64,000 nucleotides of DNA from Paraburkholderia panacisoli (GCF_008369935.1 NZ_VTUZ01000035.1:47296-111295), one strand, 5' to 3'; counted from the first letter of the stretch, positions 50,964 through 60,698 are shown. The notes: generated from the sequence alone by a model not told the origin. A program made the numbers and translations.

Positions 50964-52019
50964 CTACCCCCGCTTGCGGCGTGCCGCCGTCTTGCCGGAT
51001 GGCATGGAGACGGCCGGCGCCTTGCGCGGCGGGCCCGGTGTCCGTGCCGGACGGGTCGCGGCTGGGCGTGCCGTGACGGCCTTCGCGCGAACGGGTCGTA
51101 TTTCGTGGGCATCGGCCTCGCGCCGTGCCGCCAGTTGTTCTTGCAGCGTCGCGTTCGTGGCCTGGACGGCATCGAGCCGTCCCTGCAGCACGCCCGCCTG
51201 ATGGCGGGCGTCACCCAGTTGCGCCTGCATGGTTTCCAATGAACGGCGATGGTCGGCGTCCTTCCGGTCCGCACGACGCGTGGCTTCTTCCAGTTCCTTC
51301 TGCAGCTTCGCGACGGCGCCGCGCTCGCGGTCGATCTCGAGCAGCGCCCGTTTCTCCGCCGCACGCAGTCGTTCCTCCGCGCGTTCGGCCGCTTCCCGCA
51401 GCTTCTCCAGATCCCGCGAAAAAGCTTCTCTCACCTCCACGATCTCGCGATCGCGCGCCGCCAGCGCCGTGCTCCTCCGCCCGAGTTCCGCCTCCAGCGC
51501 CTGTCGCTGCGCGTGGCCTTCGGCCTGCGCCTTGTCCAGATTCCGCACCTCGACCTGCGCGGCCAGCAGCGCGGCGGTGCGCTGCTCGAGCGCCGTCTCG
51601 ACGCGAGCCAGTTCGTCGCGGGCGGCGGCGACCGCCTGCTGCGCCTCCGCGCGCTGCGCCTCGACCTCGTCGCGCAGCGGGTCGAGCGCGGTCCCGGCTG
51701 ATGCGCTCGCACGTGTCCAGAGGGTAGCGACCAGTTCGCCGGCGGCCGCGCCGAGATCGGCCGGCAGATCAGGATGCTCGATGCGCACCCGGCTCTTTTC
51801 GCGCAGTTCGGTCCAGAACTCCCCCAGCACCTGGGTGGGCGTGCTCATGCTCCCCCGCTTCACCAGCTGGTACAGCCGGTTGGCGGTTGGCGTGATGCCG
51901 AAGCGGAAGAACAGCAGCGCGCAGGCCTCGCGATAGAGCTCGCGCGTCTTCGGGAATTCGGCCTTCAGGCGCTCGATTTCTGCTGCCAGGCGGGTTTCAT
52001 CAGGAACTGCGTCGGACAT
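50964..52019 (-). CDS. KfrA-like DNA-binding coiled-coil protein
   Basis: A 351-residue protein. The N-terminal about 100 residues (LYREACALLFFRFGITPTAN, RLYQLVKRGSMSTPTQVLGE) resemble the DNA-binding region of KfrA-type plasmid proteins. Residues about 110-300 are a long heptad-rich coiled coil with many Ala, Glu, Arg and Gln. The tail is basic (TARPAATRPARTPGPPRK). KfrA of IncP plasmids binds its own promoter and may aid plasmid stability. It is divergent from the recombinase, with two palindromes between them. A role in controlling the recombinase is inferred. Confidence 0.75.
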   Translation of the reverse strand: MSDAVPDETRLAAEIERLKAEFPKTRELYREACALLFFRFGITPTANRLYQLVKRGSMSTPTQVLGEFWTELREKSRVRIEHPDLPADLGAAAGELVATLWTRASASAGTALDPLRDEVEAQRAEAQQAVAAARDELARVETALEQRTAALLAAQVEVRNLDKAQAEGHAQRQALEAELGRRSTALAARDREIVEVREAFSRDLEKLREAAERAEERLRAAEKRALLEIDRERGAVAKLQKELEEATRRADRKDADHRRSLETMQAQLGDARHQAGVLQGRLDAVQATNATLQEQLAARREADAHEIRPVRAKAVTARPAATRPARTPGPPRKAPAVSMPSGKTAARRKRG

Positions 52020-52034
52020 CGGGATCGGTCTCGG

Positions 52035-52050
52035 TTATTTCGACAAATAA
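52035..52050. promoter_or_regulatory. palindrome next to the KfrA-like gene
   Basis: TTATTT-CGAC-AAATAA, a perfect 6-4-6 inverted repeat 16 bases upstream of the KfrA-like start. It is in an AT-rich island between divergent genes and is a candidate autoregulatory site. Confidence 0.55.
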
Positions 52051-52098
52051 TATAACGTAAACCGACTGATTTCTAATGGACTTTGGCCGAGATTTTGA

Positions 52099-52114
52099 CA
52101 TTATTCGTATAATG
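52099..52114. promoter_or_regulatory. palindrome next to the recombinase gene
   Basis: CATTAT-TCGT-ATAATG, a perfect 6-4-6 inverted repeat 20 bases upstream of the recombinase ATG at 52134. It has the same geometry as the palindrome at 52035-52050; the centres are 64 bases apart. Confidence 0.55.
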
Positions 52115-52133
52115 TTGAAATTAAAACCCGACG

Positions 52134-53345
52134 ATGGGACAATCAGCACGTCACCCTCCATTCCGACTACTCATGCAGATCATGCTGAGCGCGCCGCGGC
52201 CGCTCGACACGCTCGTGCTGCCCGCTGCGCTCGACGGCCAGCACGGCGTCAACCGCGTTGACGGCCGTCGCCAGATCGCCGCCAACGACGACCTCAACGC
52301 GATCCGGGCATGGCTCGCGCGCGTGGCCGACACGCCGACCACGTTCGGGAGCTACCGCAAGGAAACCGAGCGGCTGCTGCTGTGGTCGGTCGTCGAGCTG
52401 GGCAAGCCGCTGTCGTCACTCACCCACGAGGATCTGCTCGTCTACCAGCGTTTCCTGGCCGACCCGCAGCCGCGCGAGCGCTGGGTCGCCAGCGGTCGCA
52501 AGTGCCCCCGCGACGATCCGCGCTGGCGCCCGTTTCACGGGCCACTGGCCGCCACCAGCCAGCGCCAGGCGATGGTGATCCTCAACGCCCTCTTCGCCTG
52601 GCTGGTCCAGGCGGGCTATCTCGCCGGCAATCCGTTGTCGCTCTCGCGCCAGCGGGCCCGGCGCGCCCCGCCCCGCGTGACACGCTTTCTGGAGCGGGAC
52701 CTGTGGCAGGAGGTCAAGCACCATATCGACAGCCTGCCGCGTGACACGGACCGCGAACGCGAACGCTACGCGCGTGCGCGGTGGCTGTTCACCCTGCTCT
52801 ATCTGGGAGGCTTGCGGATCTCGGAAATCAGCGGCAACACGATGGGCCGCTTCTTCTGCCGGCGTGACGCCGACGGGCACGAGCGCTGGTGGCTCGAGGT
52901 CACGGGTAAAGGAGAAAAGGACCGGCTTGTGCCCGTCACCGCGGAGATGATGGTCGAGCTCGGCCGCTACCGGCGTGCGCGCGGACTTGCGCCACTACTG
53001 TCCCAGCATGAGGACACGCCGCTCGTGCTGCCCCTCGGACAATCCATGAAGCCGCTCACACGCGCCGCCCTGCACGGGATCATCAAGGACATCTTTGCGG
53101 GCGCTGCGAAAAAGCTGCGCCTGCGCGGCGAGGACCACGCTTCCCGTGCGGCGCAACTCGAGCGGGCCTCCGCGCACTGGCTGCGCCACACCGCGGGGTC
53201 CCACATGGCCGACGGCGATGTTGACCTGCGTCTGATCCGCGATAACCTCGGCCATGCCTCGCTCACCACGACCAGTCTCTACCTGCACGCCGATGACGAC
53301 CAGCGACATCGGGAAACGGAGCAGAAGCATCGCATCGACTGGTAG
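52134..53345 (+). CDS. tyrosine-type site-specific recombinase/integrase
   Basis: A 403-residue (or 390 from the ATG at 52173) tyrosine recombinase. The N-terminal SAM-like DNA-binding domain (TFGSYRKETERLLLWSV) is followed by the catalytic domain with Arg in GGLRISEI, Lys in TGKGEKDR, His-X2-Arg in HWLRHTAGSHM, His in GHASLTTTSLYLH and the nucleophile Tyr in the same segment. All catalytic residues are present, so the enzyme may be active. It is divergent from the KfrA-like gene. A truncated relative lies at 58.6 kb. Confidence 0.88.
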   Translation: MGQSARHPPFRLLMQIMLSAPRPLDTLVLPAALDGQHGVNRVDGRRQIAANDDLNAIRAWLARVADTPTTFGSYRKETERLLLWSVVELGKPLSSLTHEDLLVYQRFLADPQPRERWVASGRKCPRDDPRWRPFHGPLAATSQRQAMVILNALFAWLVQAGYLAGNPLSLSRQRARRAPPRVTRFLERDLWQEVKHHIDSLPRDTDRERERYARARWLFTLLYLGGLRISEISGNTMGRFFCRRDADGHERWWLEVTGKGEKDRLVPVTAEMMVELGRYRRARGLAPLLSQHEDTPLVLPLGQSMKPLTRAALHGIIKDIFAGAAKKLRLRGEDHASRAAQLERASAHWLRHTAGSHMADGDVDLRLIRDNLGHASLTTTSLYLHADDDQRHRETEQKHRIDW

Positions 53346-53449
53346 CCGCTTGGACGAAGGTGGCCACGAAGCGACGTTCGACCGCGTAGTCGCGCGGTGG
53401 TGGCCAGTTGTGACAGGGCAATGGCATGCTGCACATGTCCCGCCGCCGC

Positions 53450-54202
53450 TCAGGCTGCCTCACTCTTTCTCCAGGTCAATAGAATCTGCTGCTTCGCCTT
53501 GACCAGCGTTGCCACGTGCTCGTGCAAATGCTCACGGATTCGCTCTGTCGGACCACCGATCGAAAGCCCGTACAGGTCGCCGCCGAAATCGAGCGCCACG
53601 GCCACCGCTGAAAGCTCGGGCGCGCTTTCGCCAATATTCGCGTACCAGCCGCGCTCGTGCGCAGTGCTGATCTGATCGATGAATGTCGCGCGATCAGGGG
53701 CGGTCGCACTCGTGTAGCGCTCGAATTGAAGCTTGGCACCGAGTGCCTCCTGCGTCGGCAGATCGAGTTCGCCGAAAATCACCTTGCCGATCGAGTTCGC
53801 GTGTAACGGCCGCAGCGTGCCGGGTGCGCACGAATAGCGCACTGCCTTCTCCGATTCGACTACATCGAGGTACACCACCGCTGCGCCGTGGATCTTGCCA
53901 AGCACGATGGTTTCGCCAGTCGCGTCGCGCAGTTCCACAAGTCGGGGATGCAACATTTCGACCACGGGATCGACTGCGTTGATCGCGTTCGCAAGCAGTT
54001 GCAGACGCCGCGTGGGATAGTAGCCGCCCCGCTTGCGCACTTCGTAGAGATAGCCGCGGCTCACGAGCGTGCGGGCAAGCGCAAGGCAACTTGACGAGGG
54101 CACGCTCAGGAGCCGCGCCATTTCGGCGAGCGGCAGCGGCCGCTGTTCGGTGGCGAAGAGCTCGAACAGGTCGAGCGTGCGGGCAACGAGTTTGACGTCC
54201 AT
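53450..54202 (-). CDS. IclR-family transcriptional regulator
   Basis: A 250-residue IclR regulator: an N-terminal winged helix (LAEMARLLSVPSSSCLALAR) and the C-terminal ligand-binding domain (RPLHANSIGKVIFGELD, ALDFGGDLYGLSIGGP). The start is 54202; the frame is open further upstream, but that region belongs to the acyl-CoA dehydrogenase. It is the last gene of a minus-strand group with acyl-CoA dehydrogenase, CitMHS transporter and CoA-transferase genes and probably represses them. Confidence 0.9.
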   Translation of the reverse strand: MDVKLVARTLDLFELFATEQRPLPLAEMARLLSVPSSSCLALARTLVSRGYLYEVRKRGGYYPTRRLQLLANAINAVDPVVEMLHPRLVELRDATGETIVLGKIHGAAVVYLDVVESEKAVRYSCAPGTLRPLHANSIGKVIFGELDLPTQEALGAKLQFERYTSATAPDRATFIDQISTAHERGWYANIGESAPELSAVAVALDFGGDLYGLSIGGPTERIREHLHEHVATLVKAKQQILLTWRKSEAA

Positions 54203-54249
54203 GGGGGCAGGCGGTTGATCGCAAGGTGGCGCGGTGCCTCTTGCGCTGA

Positions 54250-55416
54250 TCAGTACGACTTCGGCAGCCCGAGCACCTTTTCCGCGATGAAGCACATGAT
54301 CATCTGCGGGCTGACGGGCGCGAGCCTTGGAATCATACACTCCCGCAGATAGCGTTCGACGTGGTACTCCTTCGCGTAACCCATGCCGCCCAGCGTTGCA
54401 ATGGCCGTCTGGCACGACTGGAACGCAGCTTCGGCGGCGAGGTATTTCCCGGCGTTGGCTTCCGCGCCGCACGGCTCGCCCGCGTCGTAGAGCGTGGCGG
54501 CTTTCATCACCATCAGGTTCGCTGCCTCGAGCGCCATCCACGCCTGCGCGAGCGGATGCTGGATTGCCTGATTCTGTCCGATGGGGCGCCCGAACACGAC
54601 GCGCTCCTTCGCATACTGCGTTGCGTGGCGCAACGCCGCCTGGCCGAGACCCACAGCCTCCGAGGCGATCAGGATGCGCTCGGGATTCAGGCCATGCAGC
54701 AGATAGTGAAAGCCCTTGCCCTCTTCGCCGATGCGGTCCTCCACCGGTACGCGCAGCCCATCGATGAACAGCATGTTCGAATCGACGGCCTTGCGGCCCA
54801 TCTTCTCGATCTCGCGGACTTCGACGTGCGTGCGGTCGAGATCGGTATAGAAGAGGCTCAGACCTTCGGTGGGCTTCGTCCCCTGGTCGAGCGGCGTCGT
54901 GCGCGCGATGATGAGCATTTTGTTCGCGACCTGCGCCGTCGAGATCCAGATCTTGCGGCCCGTGAGCACGTAGTGATCGCCAATGCGCACGGCCTGCGTT
55001 TTCAGGTGCGTCGTGTCGAGGCCCGCGTCGGGCTCGGTGACAGCGAAGCAGGCCTTGTCCCGGCCCTCGATCAGCGGTGGCAGGAAGCGCTGCTTCTGCG
55101 CCTCGCTGCCGAACACCTGCACCGGATTGAGTCCGAAGATGTTCATGTGCACGGCCGATGCACCCGAGAGCCCCGCGCCGGAAGCGCTGATCGTGCGCAT
55201 CATCAGCGCGGCCTCGGTCATGCCGAGCCCGGAGCCGCCGTAGTCGGGCGACATCGCAATACCAAGCCAGCCCGCGTCGGCGAGTGCACGGTGAAAGTCG
55301 TGCGGGAAGCGACCCTCACGGTCACGTTCGAGCCAGTAACTGTCGTCGAAGCGTTCGCAGATCTTCTCGATTGCCCCGACAATCGACTGCTGGTCTTCAT
55401 TGAGGTTGAAATTCAT
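54250..55416 (-). CDS. acyl-CoA dehydrogenase family protein
   Basis: A 388-residue FAD enzyme. Visible are the N- and middle-domain signatures (CFAVTEPDAGLDTTHLKTQA, KIWISTAQVANKML) and the C-domain segment LGGMGYAKEYHVERYLREC. In the place where medium- and short-chain enzymes have the catalytic Glu (EGTSEI), this one reads PVSPQM, so the base must be elsewhere or the reaction differs. It lies between the IclR gene and the CitMHS transporter and is preceded by GAGAGGAAGTCC. Oxidation of a CoA thioester made by the neighbouring CoA-transferase is inferred. Confidence 0.87.
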   Translation of the reverse strand: MNFNLNEDQQSIVGAIEKICERFDDSYWLERDREGRFPHDFHRALADAGWLGIAMSPDYGGSGLGMTEAALMMRTISASGAGLSGASAVHMNIFGLNPVQVFGSEAQKQRFLPPLIEGRDKACFAVTEPDAGLDTTHLKTQAVRIGDHYVLTGRKIWISTAQVANKMLIIARTTPLDQGTKPTEGLSLFYTDLDRTHVEVREIEKMGRKAVDSNMLFIDGLRVPVEDRIGEEGKGFHYLLHGLNPERILIASEAVGLGQAALRHATQYAKERVVFGRPIGQNQAIQHPLAQAWMALEAANLMVMKAATLYDAGEPCGAEANAGKYLAAEAAFQSCQTAIATLGGMGYAKEYHVERYLRECMIPRLAPVSPQMIMCFIAEKVLGLPKSY

Positions 55417-55452
55417 CGGGGACTTCCTCTCAAGGCATAAACGAAAGCATGA

Positions 55453-56754
55453 TCAAAGCGGAAATACACCTACCAGCAAGGCGGTGAATACCATCAGCAC
55501 AGAGGCGGCAAACAGGAACGGAATCGTGAACTTCTGATGCTCGGCAAGCTCGACGCCCGTCAAGCCGACAATCAGGAAGGTCGCCGGCGTGAGCGGGCTG
55601 ACGGGAAAGCCCGTCGTCATCTGGCCGAGCAGAGCCGCCTGCGCCATCTGCACGGACGGCACACCCAGCAGTTCCCCGCTCTTCGCCAGGACAGGCAGAA
55701 TGCCGAAGTAAAACGAATCGGGGTCGAAGAGCAGGCTGAGCGGCATCGAGACGAGCCCCAGCACGAATGGCATGTGGCGCGCGTTCTCGGCAGGCACATG
55801 GCGCACGACTACTTCGGCCATGGCAGTGAGCATGCCGGTGCCGGTCATGATGCCGGTAAACGCACCTGCCGCAAGCAGCACGCTCGCCATCATCAGGGCC
55901 GCCTTCGCGTGCGCATCGACGCGTTCGCGCTGCTGTTTCACATCCGGATAGTTGATAACCAGGGCGAGCACCGTTCCAATCATGAACATGACCATCGGAT
56001 CGACGATGCCTGACACCAGCGTGGTGAGTACAATCAGGATGAGCACGAGATTGATCCAGAAACGCTGGGGCCGGCGCAGCGCAAGCTCCTCTGGCGTGAG
56101 CACCCGCGGCGTGACGGCGATGCCGGCGGCATGCTCGCGCGTGAGACCGAGACGCTTCTCCTCGCGCTTGCCGAGCACGTATGCCGTGCCGAATACGAAC
56201 ACAAGCCCGACGATCTGCACGGAAATCATTGGATAGAAGATCATGGTGCCGGGAATATGCAAAGCCGCGGAAGCGCGCAGCATCGGCCCGACCCAGGGGA
56301 GGAAGTTGACGCCCGCGGCCATTGACGCGACGCAGGCGAGAATGCGGCGGTCGAGACCCAGGCGGGTATAGAGCGGCATCATCGCGGGCAGTGTGACGAG
56401 AAATGTGACTGCGCCCGAACCATCCAGATGGATGAGCAACGCAAGCAGTGCCGAGCCCATAACAATGCGCGGCGGATGGCAGCCCACCACGCGCAGCACA
56501 CCGTTGATGATCGGGTCAAGCATCCCGGCGTCAGTAAGGACTCCAAAGAAAAGAATCGCAAATACGAACATGCCCGCAACCGGACCGATGTTCTGCACCC
56601 CGTGAACGATGAATTTCGCGGTGGAGAGTCCGAAACCCGCTGCGAGCGCCGCGACGATAGGCACAGAGATCAACGCGACGAGTGGCGAAAGCCGCTTCGT
56701 GATGATCAACGTGAAGAGAGCAACGATCGCCGGCGTACCGATTAGCGCGAGCAT
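55453..56754 (-). CDS. CitMHS-family citrate/tricarboxylate:cation symporter
   Basis: A 433-residue inner-membrane transporter with about eleven hydrophobic segments. The pattern (VPIVAALAAGFGLSTAKFIV, LIHLDGSGAVTFLVTLPAMM, FDPDSFYFGILPVLA) fits the CitMHS family, which takes up metal-citrate complexes or related organic acids. The start at 56754 (MLALIGTPAIV) is the usual one. It is placed to import the acid that the CoA-transferase activates. Confidence 0.88.
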   Translation of the reverse strand: MLALIGTPAIVALFTLIITKRLSPLVALISVPIVAALAAGFGLSTAKFIVHGVQNIGPVAGMFVFAILFFGVLTDAGMLDPIINGVLRVVGCHPPRIVMGSALLALLIHLDGSGAVTFLVTLPAMMPLYTRLGLDRRILACVASMAAGVNFLPWVGPMLRASAALHIPGTMIFYPMISVQIVGLVFVFGTAYVLGKREEKRLGLTREHAAGIAVTPRVLTPEELALRRPQRFWINLVLILIVLTTLVSGIVDPMVMFMIGTVLALVINYPDVKQQRERVDAHAKAALMMASVLLAAGAFTGIMTGTGMLTAMAEVVVRHVPAENARHMPFVLGLVSMPLSLLFDPDSFYFGILPVLAKSGELLGVPSVQMAQAALLGQMTTGFPVSPLTPATFLIVGLTGVELAEHQKFTIPFLFAASVLMVFTALLVGVFPL

Positions 56755-56873
56755 GATCCAGTCTCCCTGTGCGCGAGGCATCTTGCCTGGTTGGTAGATG
56801 TCACTGTTGTCTCCTGCGCGGCGTCACGTATGCCGCAGTTGTGGTTATATCGAACTGCCGGTTGATGTGCGGG

Positions 56874-58031
56874 CTACGCGTCGCCTGACAGTTCTCCGAA
56901 GACCTGCGTGGAGTGTTCGTCGAGTGCCGGTGGCACGCTTCGGTAAGTGGCCGGTGTGCGACCCAGCTTGATGGGCGACGCGATTCCGCAATAGGAACCC
57001 ATCTCAACCTTCATCCCGCGATGGGCCGTGTGGGGATGCGCGAGGGCCGCACCAAGTCCGAGCACCGGCGCACATGGCACACCGTGGCGCACGAGTGTGT
57101 CGGCGAGCTGTGGTCCATCCCAGGCGGCGAAACGTTGTTCAAGTTCCGCGCGCAGATCGCTCCGGTGCTGGCTGCGCAACCGGTTGTCGGCGAAATGCGG
57201 ATCGGCAGCAAGCTGCGGTGCCTCGATCAGCCGGCAAAGCGCCGCGAACTGCGTGTTGTTGCCAACAGCGAGGAAAATGTCGCCACTGCCGGTATGAAAC
57301 ATGTCATAGGGCGTGATGTTCGGATGCGCGTTGCCAGTTCGTCGCGGCTCCTTGCCCGAATAGAAGTAATTGGGGGTGTGCGGGTGCAGGATCGAAAGCG
57401 CACAGTCGAACAGCGTGGATTCGACAAACTGGCCGCGGCCGCTTGTCTCGCGCTCGCGCAGTGCCATGAGGATACCGAGGGCGGCATTCAGGCCGGTCAC
57501 GAGATCGACAATGGGTACGCCCACGCGTAGCGGCGCACCACCCGCCTCGCCGTTGACACTCATGAGGCCTGTCATCGCCTGGATCGCCGCGTCATAGCCT
57601 GGCAGCGCGCCGAGTGGGCCGTCCGCACCGAAACCTGAAACCCGGCAATGCACGAGCCTCGGAAAGCGTGTAGCGAGCACGGTGTCGTAACCGAGCCCCC
57701 ATCGCTCGAGGGTGCCGATCTTGAAGTTCTCGACCAGTACGTCAGCGGTTTCGAGCAGCGCGAGCAGACGCTCTCGCTCCGATGGCTGCGTAAGATCGAG
57801 CACGACGCCCAGTTTGTTGCGATTGAGGCCCTGGAAGTACGAAGCTGTCTCGCCGTCGAACGGCGGCCCCCAGCCGCGCGTTTCGTCGCCACCCGGCGGT
57901 TCAATCTTGATCACTTCTGCGCCGTGGTCGGCGAGGATCTGCGTGCAGTACGGGCCGCCGAGGACACGGGACAGATCCACAATGCGCAAGCCGTGCAACG
58001 ATCCTGCTGTTGAAGGTAAATGGAAGCCCAT
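56874..58031 (-). CDS. CaiB/BaiF-type (class III) CoA-transferase
   Basis: A 385-residue class III CoA-transferase. The N-terminal LRIVDLSRVLGGPYCTQILA and GAEVIKIEPPGGDETR and the catalytic aspartate region LPGYDAAIQAMTGLM are present. It moves CoA between carboxylic acids, such as succinyl-CoA to a di- or tricarboxylate. It is the first gene of the group and presumably activates the imported substrate for the acyl-CoA dehydrogenase. Confidence 0.9.
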   Translation of the reverse strand: MGFHLPSTAGSLHGLRIVDLSRVLGGPYCTQILADHGAEVIKIEPPGGDETRGWGPPFDGETASYFQGLNRNKLGVVLDLTQPSERERLLALLETADVLVENFKIGTLERWGLGYDTVLATRFPRLVHCRVSGFGADGPLGALPGYDAAIQAMTGLMSVNGEAGGAPLRVGVPIVDLVTGLNAALGILMALRERETSGRGQFVESTLFDCALSILHPHTPNYFYSGKEPRRTGNAHPNITPYDMFHTGSGDIFLAVGNNTQFAALCRLIEAPQLAADPHFADNRLRSQHRSDLRAELEQRFAAWDGPQLADTLVRHGVPCAPVLGLGAALAHPHTAHRGMKVEMGSYCGIASPIKLGRTPATYRSVPPALDEHSTQVFGELSGDA

Positions 58032-58627
58032 TATGATCTGCACTACTGATTGATTAAAATTGAAATGGCAAAGCCACCCTTGCAGCACGAACAGCTACCG
58101 AGCTGTCAATAGCCATCTGACGTCGCCCACGTCCGGATTCGACGTGAGCGTGCGGTCTTTATTTCACCGCCATGAATGAATATTCACACACAGGAATATG
58201 GAAGGTCAAGCTGGATACTGGAAACCTGCCCCAGGAATGTCCCTGGTACCGGGTGGCCAGCGTGAAACCTGCAATAGTAGGCCTTCTGCGGACGGGATGC
58301 GCTCTCTTGCCGCAGTTCCAGGAATTGGGGGACACGGTTGTTTCGGACTTGATCCGGTACCAGCCGGAGCCCCGCAGGTTCATCCTCTCATTGAACATTT
58401 TTGAGACCTACACGGAGACTGCTCTGAGCGCCTTTTTCCTGAATGCAGCGAGTGAAGCGATGCGTCAGCACAGCCGCGCAGGCATTACGCGCCACAGCCA
58501 CTTCCGCCTGAACCCATCGCGCCTGTTTTCCATGCTGCGAAAGCTGTTCGCTTCACAGCGCCCGGCCTGCAATTGCCGCTGAATAAGGCAGAACACAATA
58601 TGAACCCCTACTCGTAGTAGCCTTGCT
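58032..58627. other. intergenic stretch without recognised gene
   Basis: About 600 bases between the CoA-transferase promoter and the recombinase fragment. A 136-codon frame (58172-58582, plus strand) and an antisense frame are open, but neither resembles a protein I know. The 60 bases next to 58031 are AT-rich and probably hold the CoA-transferase promoter. Confidence 0.4.
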
Positions 58628-58939
58628 GGATGAGGAAAGACGCGGCTTGTCCCCGTTTCCGCGGAGATGATGGAGGAACTGGGTCGTTACCGGCGCGAAC
58701 GTGGCCTGCCAGTGCTGCCTATGCAGCACGAGGACCTCCCGCTCGTGCTGCCCCTCGGAAAATCCGTGAAGCCCCTCACGCGAGCCGGCCTGCACACGAT
58801 CATCAAGGAGATCTTCGCGGGCGCGGCTGCAGCGCTACGTCTGCGCGGGGGCGACCACGACGCAGGGGCGGTCCAGCTCAAGAGTGCCTCCGCGCACTGG
58901 CTGCGCCACAGCGCGGGCTCCCACATGGCCGAATCGTCT
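58628..58939 (+). pseudogene. C-terminal fragment of a tyrosine recombinase
   Basis: The stretch reads MMEELGRYRRERGLPVLPMQ to SAHWLRHSAGSHMAE and matches the recombinase at 52134-53345 (MMVELGRYRRARGLAPLLSQ to SAHWLRHTAGSHMAD) almost residue by residue. The N-terminal domain and the final part with the catalytic Tyr are missing. It ends where the tssF remnant begins on the other strand, so it marks a recombination junction. Confidence 0.85.
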
Positions 58940-60698
58940 GAAAAGCGGGTTCTAATCTCACGGATGGTTTTGTCGAGTGTCGCGACGTGACTGCTATCTG
59001 TGATCGCCACAATGCTGTCAAGGTCATGCGCGCGTCGACGCCATAGAGTCCGAGAAACGTCGTCACCACCGAGACCGGCGCCAACGGATTGTCGGCGTCG
59101 TAGCGGACCGCGTCGATCTCGCGCCCGGGAAAGCCCAGTTGTGCGCGCGAGCGGAACCGGATGAGTTCGCCGTCGGCCCAGTCGTAGAGCGCGAGCGAGC
59201 CGCGCAGGATCTCCGCATCAAGTAGCGACAGGTAGTTCGGGGCGAGGTGCGAGAGCACGCGCCACTGGAACCGGTCGCCGGTGGGTGGATAGACCGGCAG
59301 GGTCGGCGCCGTGAGGTTGCGCACCGCGCCGATGTTGGTGAAGCCGCCGCGCATTCGCGTGATGCCTGCTTCGCGCAGGGCCTTGCGGGGCAGCATCCCG
59401 TTGGTGCCGGTGACCGACAGCGACAGCGTCTCGGTGGGCAGCGTGTTCGCCTGATCCCAGGCGTGGCCGCCGAGCACAATCCAGGTATCGAAGCGGCCTG
59501 ACGGACCGCGGCGCATCCTTGTGTGGTAGTACCGTTCAGGCATGTCGTGGCGCAGCATGCCGCCGCGATGGCGAAACGCCGCGAAAGGCACATATTCATA
59601 GCGCCGGCCACGCTCGAAGTAGTCCACGGCATCAACCGAATAGATGTCGACCAGCGAGCCGTGTTCGGCTCGCGCACGTACCCGGTACTCGGTTTCGTGC
59701 TGCGTGACCGTGACAGGATCGGCGCCCACCGGGAAAAGATTGATGACGGGCGTGCAGTTCAGGCGAACGTTGTCCACAGTGAAACGCATGTCATCCGGAT
59801 ACGGCCGCTCGAGCACGACCTCGACATCGAGCGACGTCGCCGACGCGGGAATCGCCTGAATATCGAGCCCAAGCAGGTCGACGAACATGAACTTCTCGGG
59901 GAACGTAAAGTACTCGAGCAGCAGCTGGTATCCGCCGAATGCGTTGTCAGCCTTCGGCCAGAGCCGTTCTTCGGCCGCAAAGCCTGCGGGTGCGAGGCGC
60001 AGTCCCGGCATCGGCATCGGGGCACCGGGCCGGTCCTCGGGCCAGCCCGGCACACGAACCTGCAACGCAACCGGCTTTGCCGTGAGCGCGGCGTATAGGG
60101 CAAGCGCAACGGGCCGGTCTGCATTCAGGTACAGGCGCAAGCGTGGCACCTGCAGCCGCTCGCGTTCGGCCTGGGTCTGGATGGCCAGCCGCAGGCGGAT
60201 CACGGACCGTCCATCCTCGCGCGCGTAGACCCCCGCTTCACTCAGGGCGAGCGGATACAGGTCGACTTCCTGCGTCGTGCGATAGACGCACTCGATCGCG
60301 GCATCGCCCATATTGGACCCTGCTTCCACCCGGTCAGACGTGGCCTCTAGACCCGCTTCGAGCGTTTCATGTTTCTGCAACGCGCCCTTCTCCGGGATGA
60401 GCTCGAGAATTGCGAGCGACGGGATCATGCGCAGGTAGTGCGGCCACAACATGCTGACGAGCCCTTCGGTCAGTTCAGGCAACTCGTCGTCAAGCTTGTG
60501 ACGCAGGCGCCCCATCAGGAAGGCGAAGCCTTCGAAGAGCCGCTCGACATGCGGATCGCGTTCGCCGACGCGATCGAGATCCAGTTCTCGAGCGCGATCG
60601 GGGAACGCCTGCGCGAATTCCTTGCCGGCTTCGCGCAGGTAGCGCATTTCCGCCTCGTAGTAGCGCAGGATCTCGTTATCTCGGGTTGGCTCTGTCAT
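58878..60698 (-). pseudogene. tssF: type VI secretion baseplate protein TssF, 3' end lost
   Basis: The start (MTEPTRDNEILRYYEAEMRY) and the long match to TssF, a type VI secretion baseplate wedge protein, are clear through about residue 555 (FLGLYG near 59030). Beyond that the sequence no longer looks like TssF (TSRHSTKPSVRLEPAFQ) and runs into the antisense recombinase fragment. TssF proteins run to about 590-630 residues, so the last several tens of residues are replaced. No tssE or tssG lies beside it. It is probably not functional. Confidence 0.82.

Larger units (their letters stand above)
49793..53345. mobile_element. recombinase/KfrA-like module
   Basis: Four genes form a compact block: a tyrosine recombinase on the plus strand and, divergently, a KfrA-like coiled-coil protein, a 79-residue protein and a 306-residue unknown. 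Broken pieces of the recombinase (58.6 kb) and of the KfrA-like gene (25.8 kb) occur elsewhere in the window, which shows that related modules have inserted or recombined here several times. No flanking direct repeat or attachment site was found by eye. Confidence 0.6.

Noticed and set aside
58172..58582. 136-codon open frame between the CoA-transferase and the recombinase fragment
   Set aside because: No ribosome-binding site or family resemblance; an antisense frame is equally open, so it is listed only as unassigned DNA.
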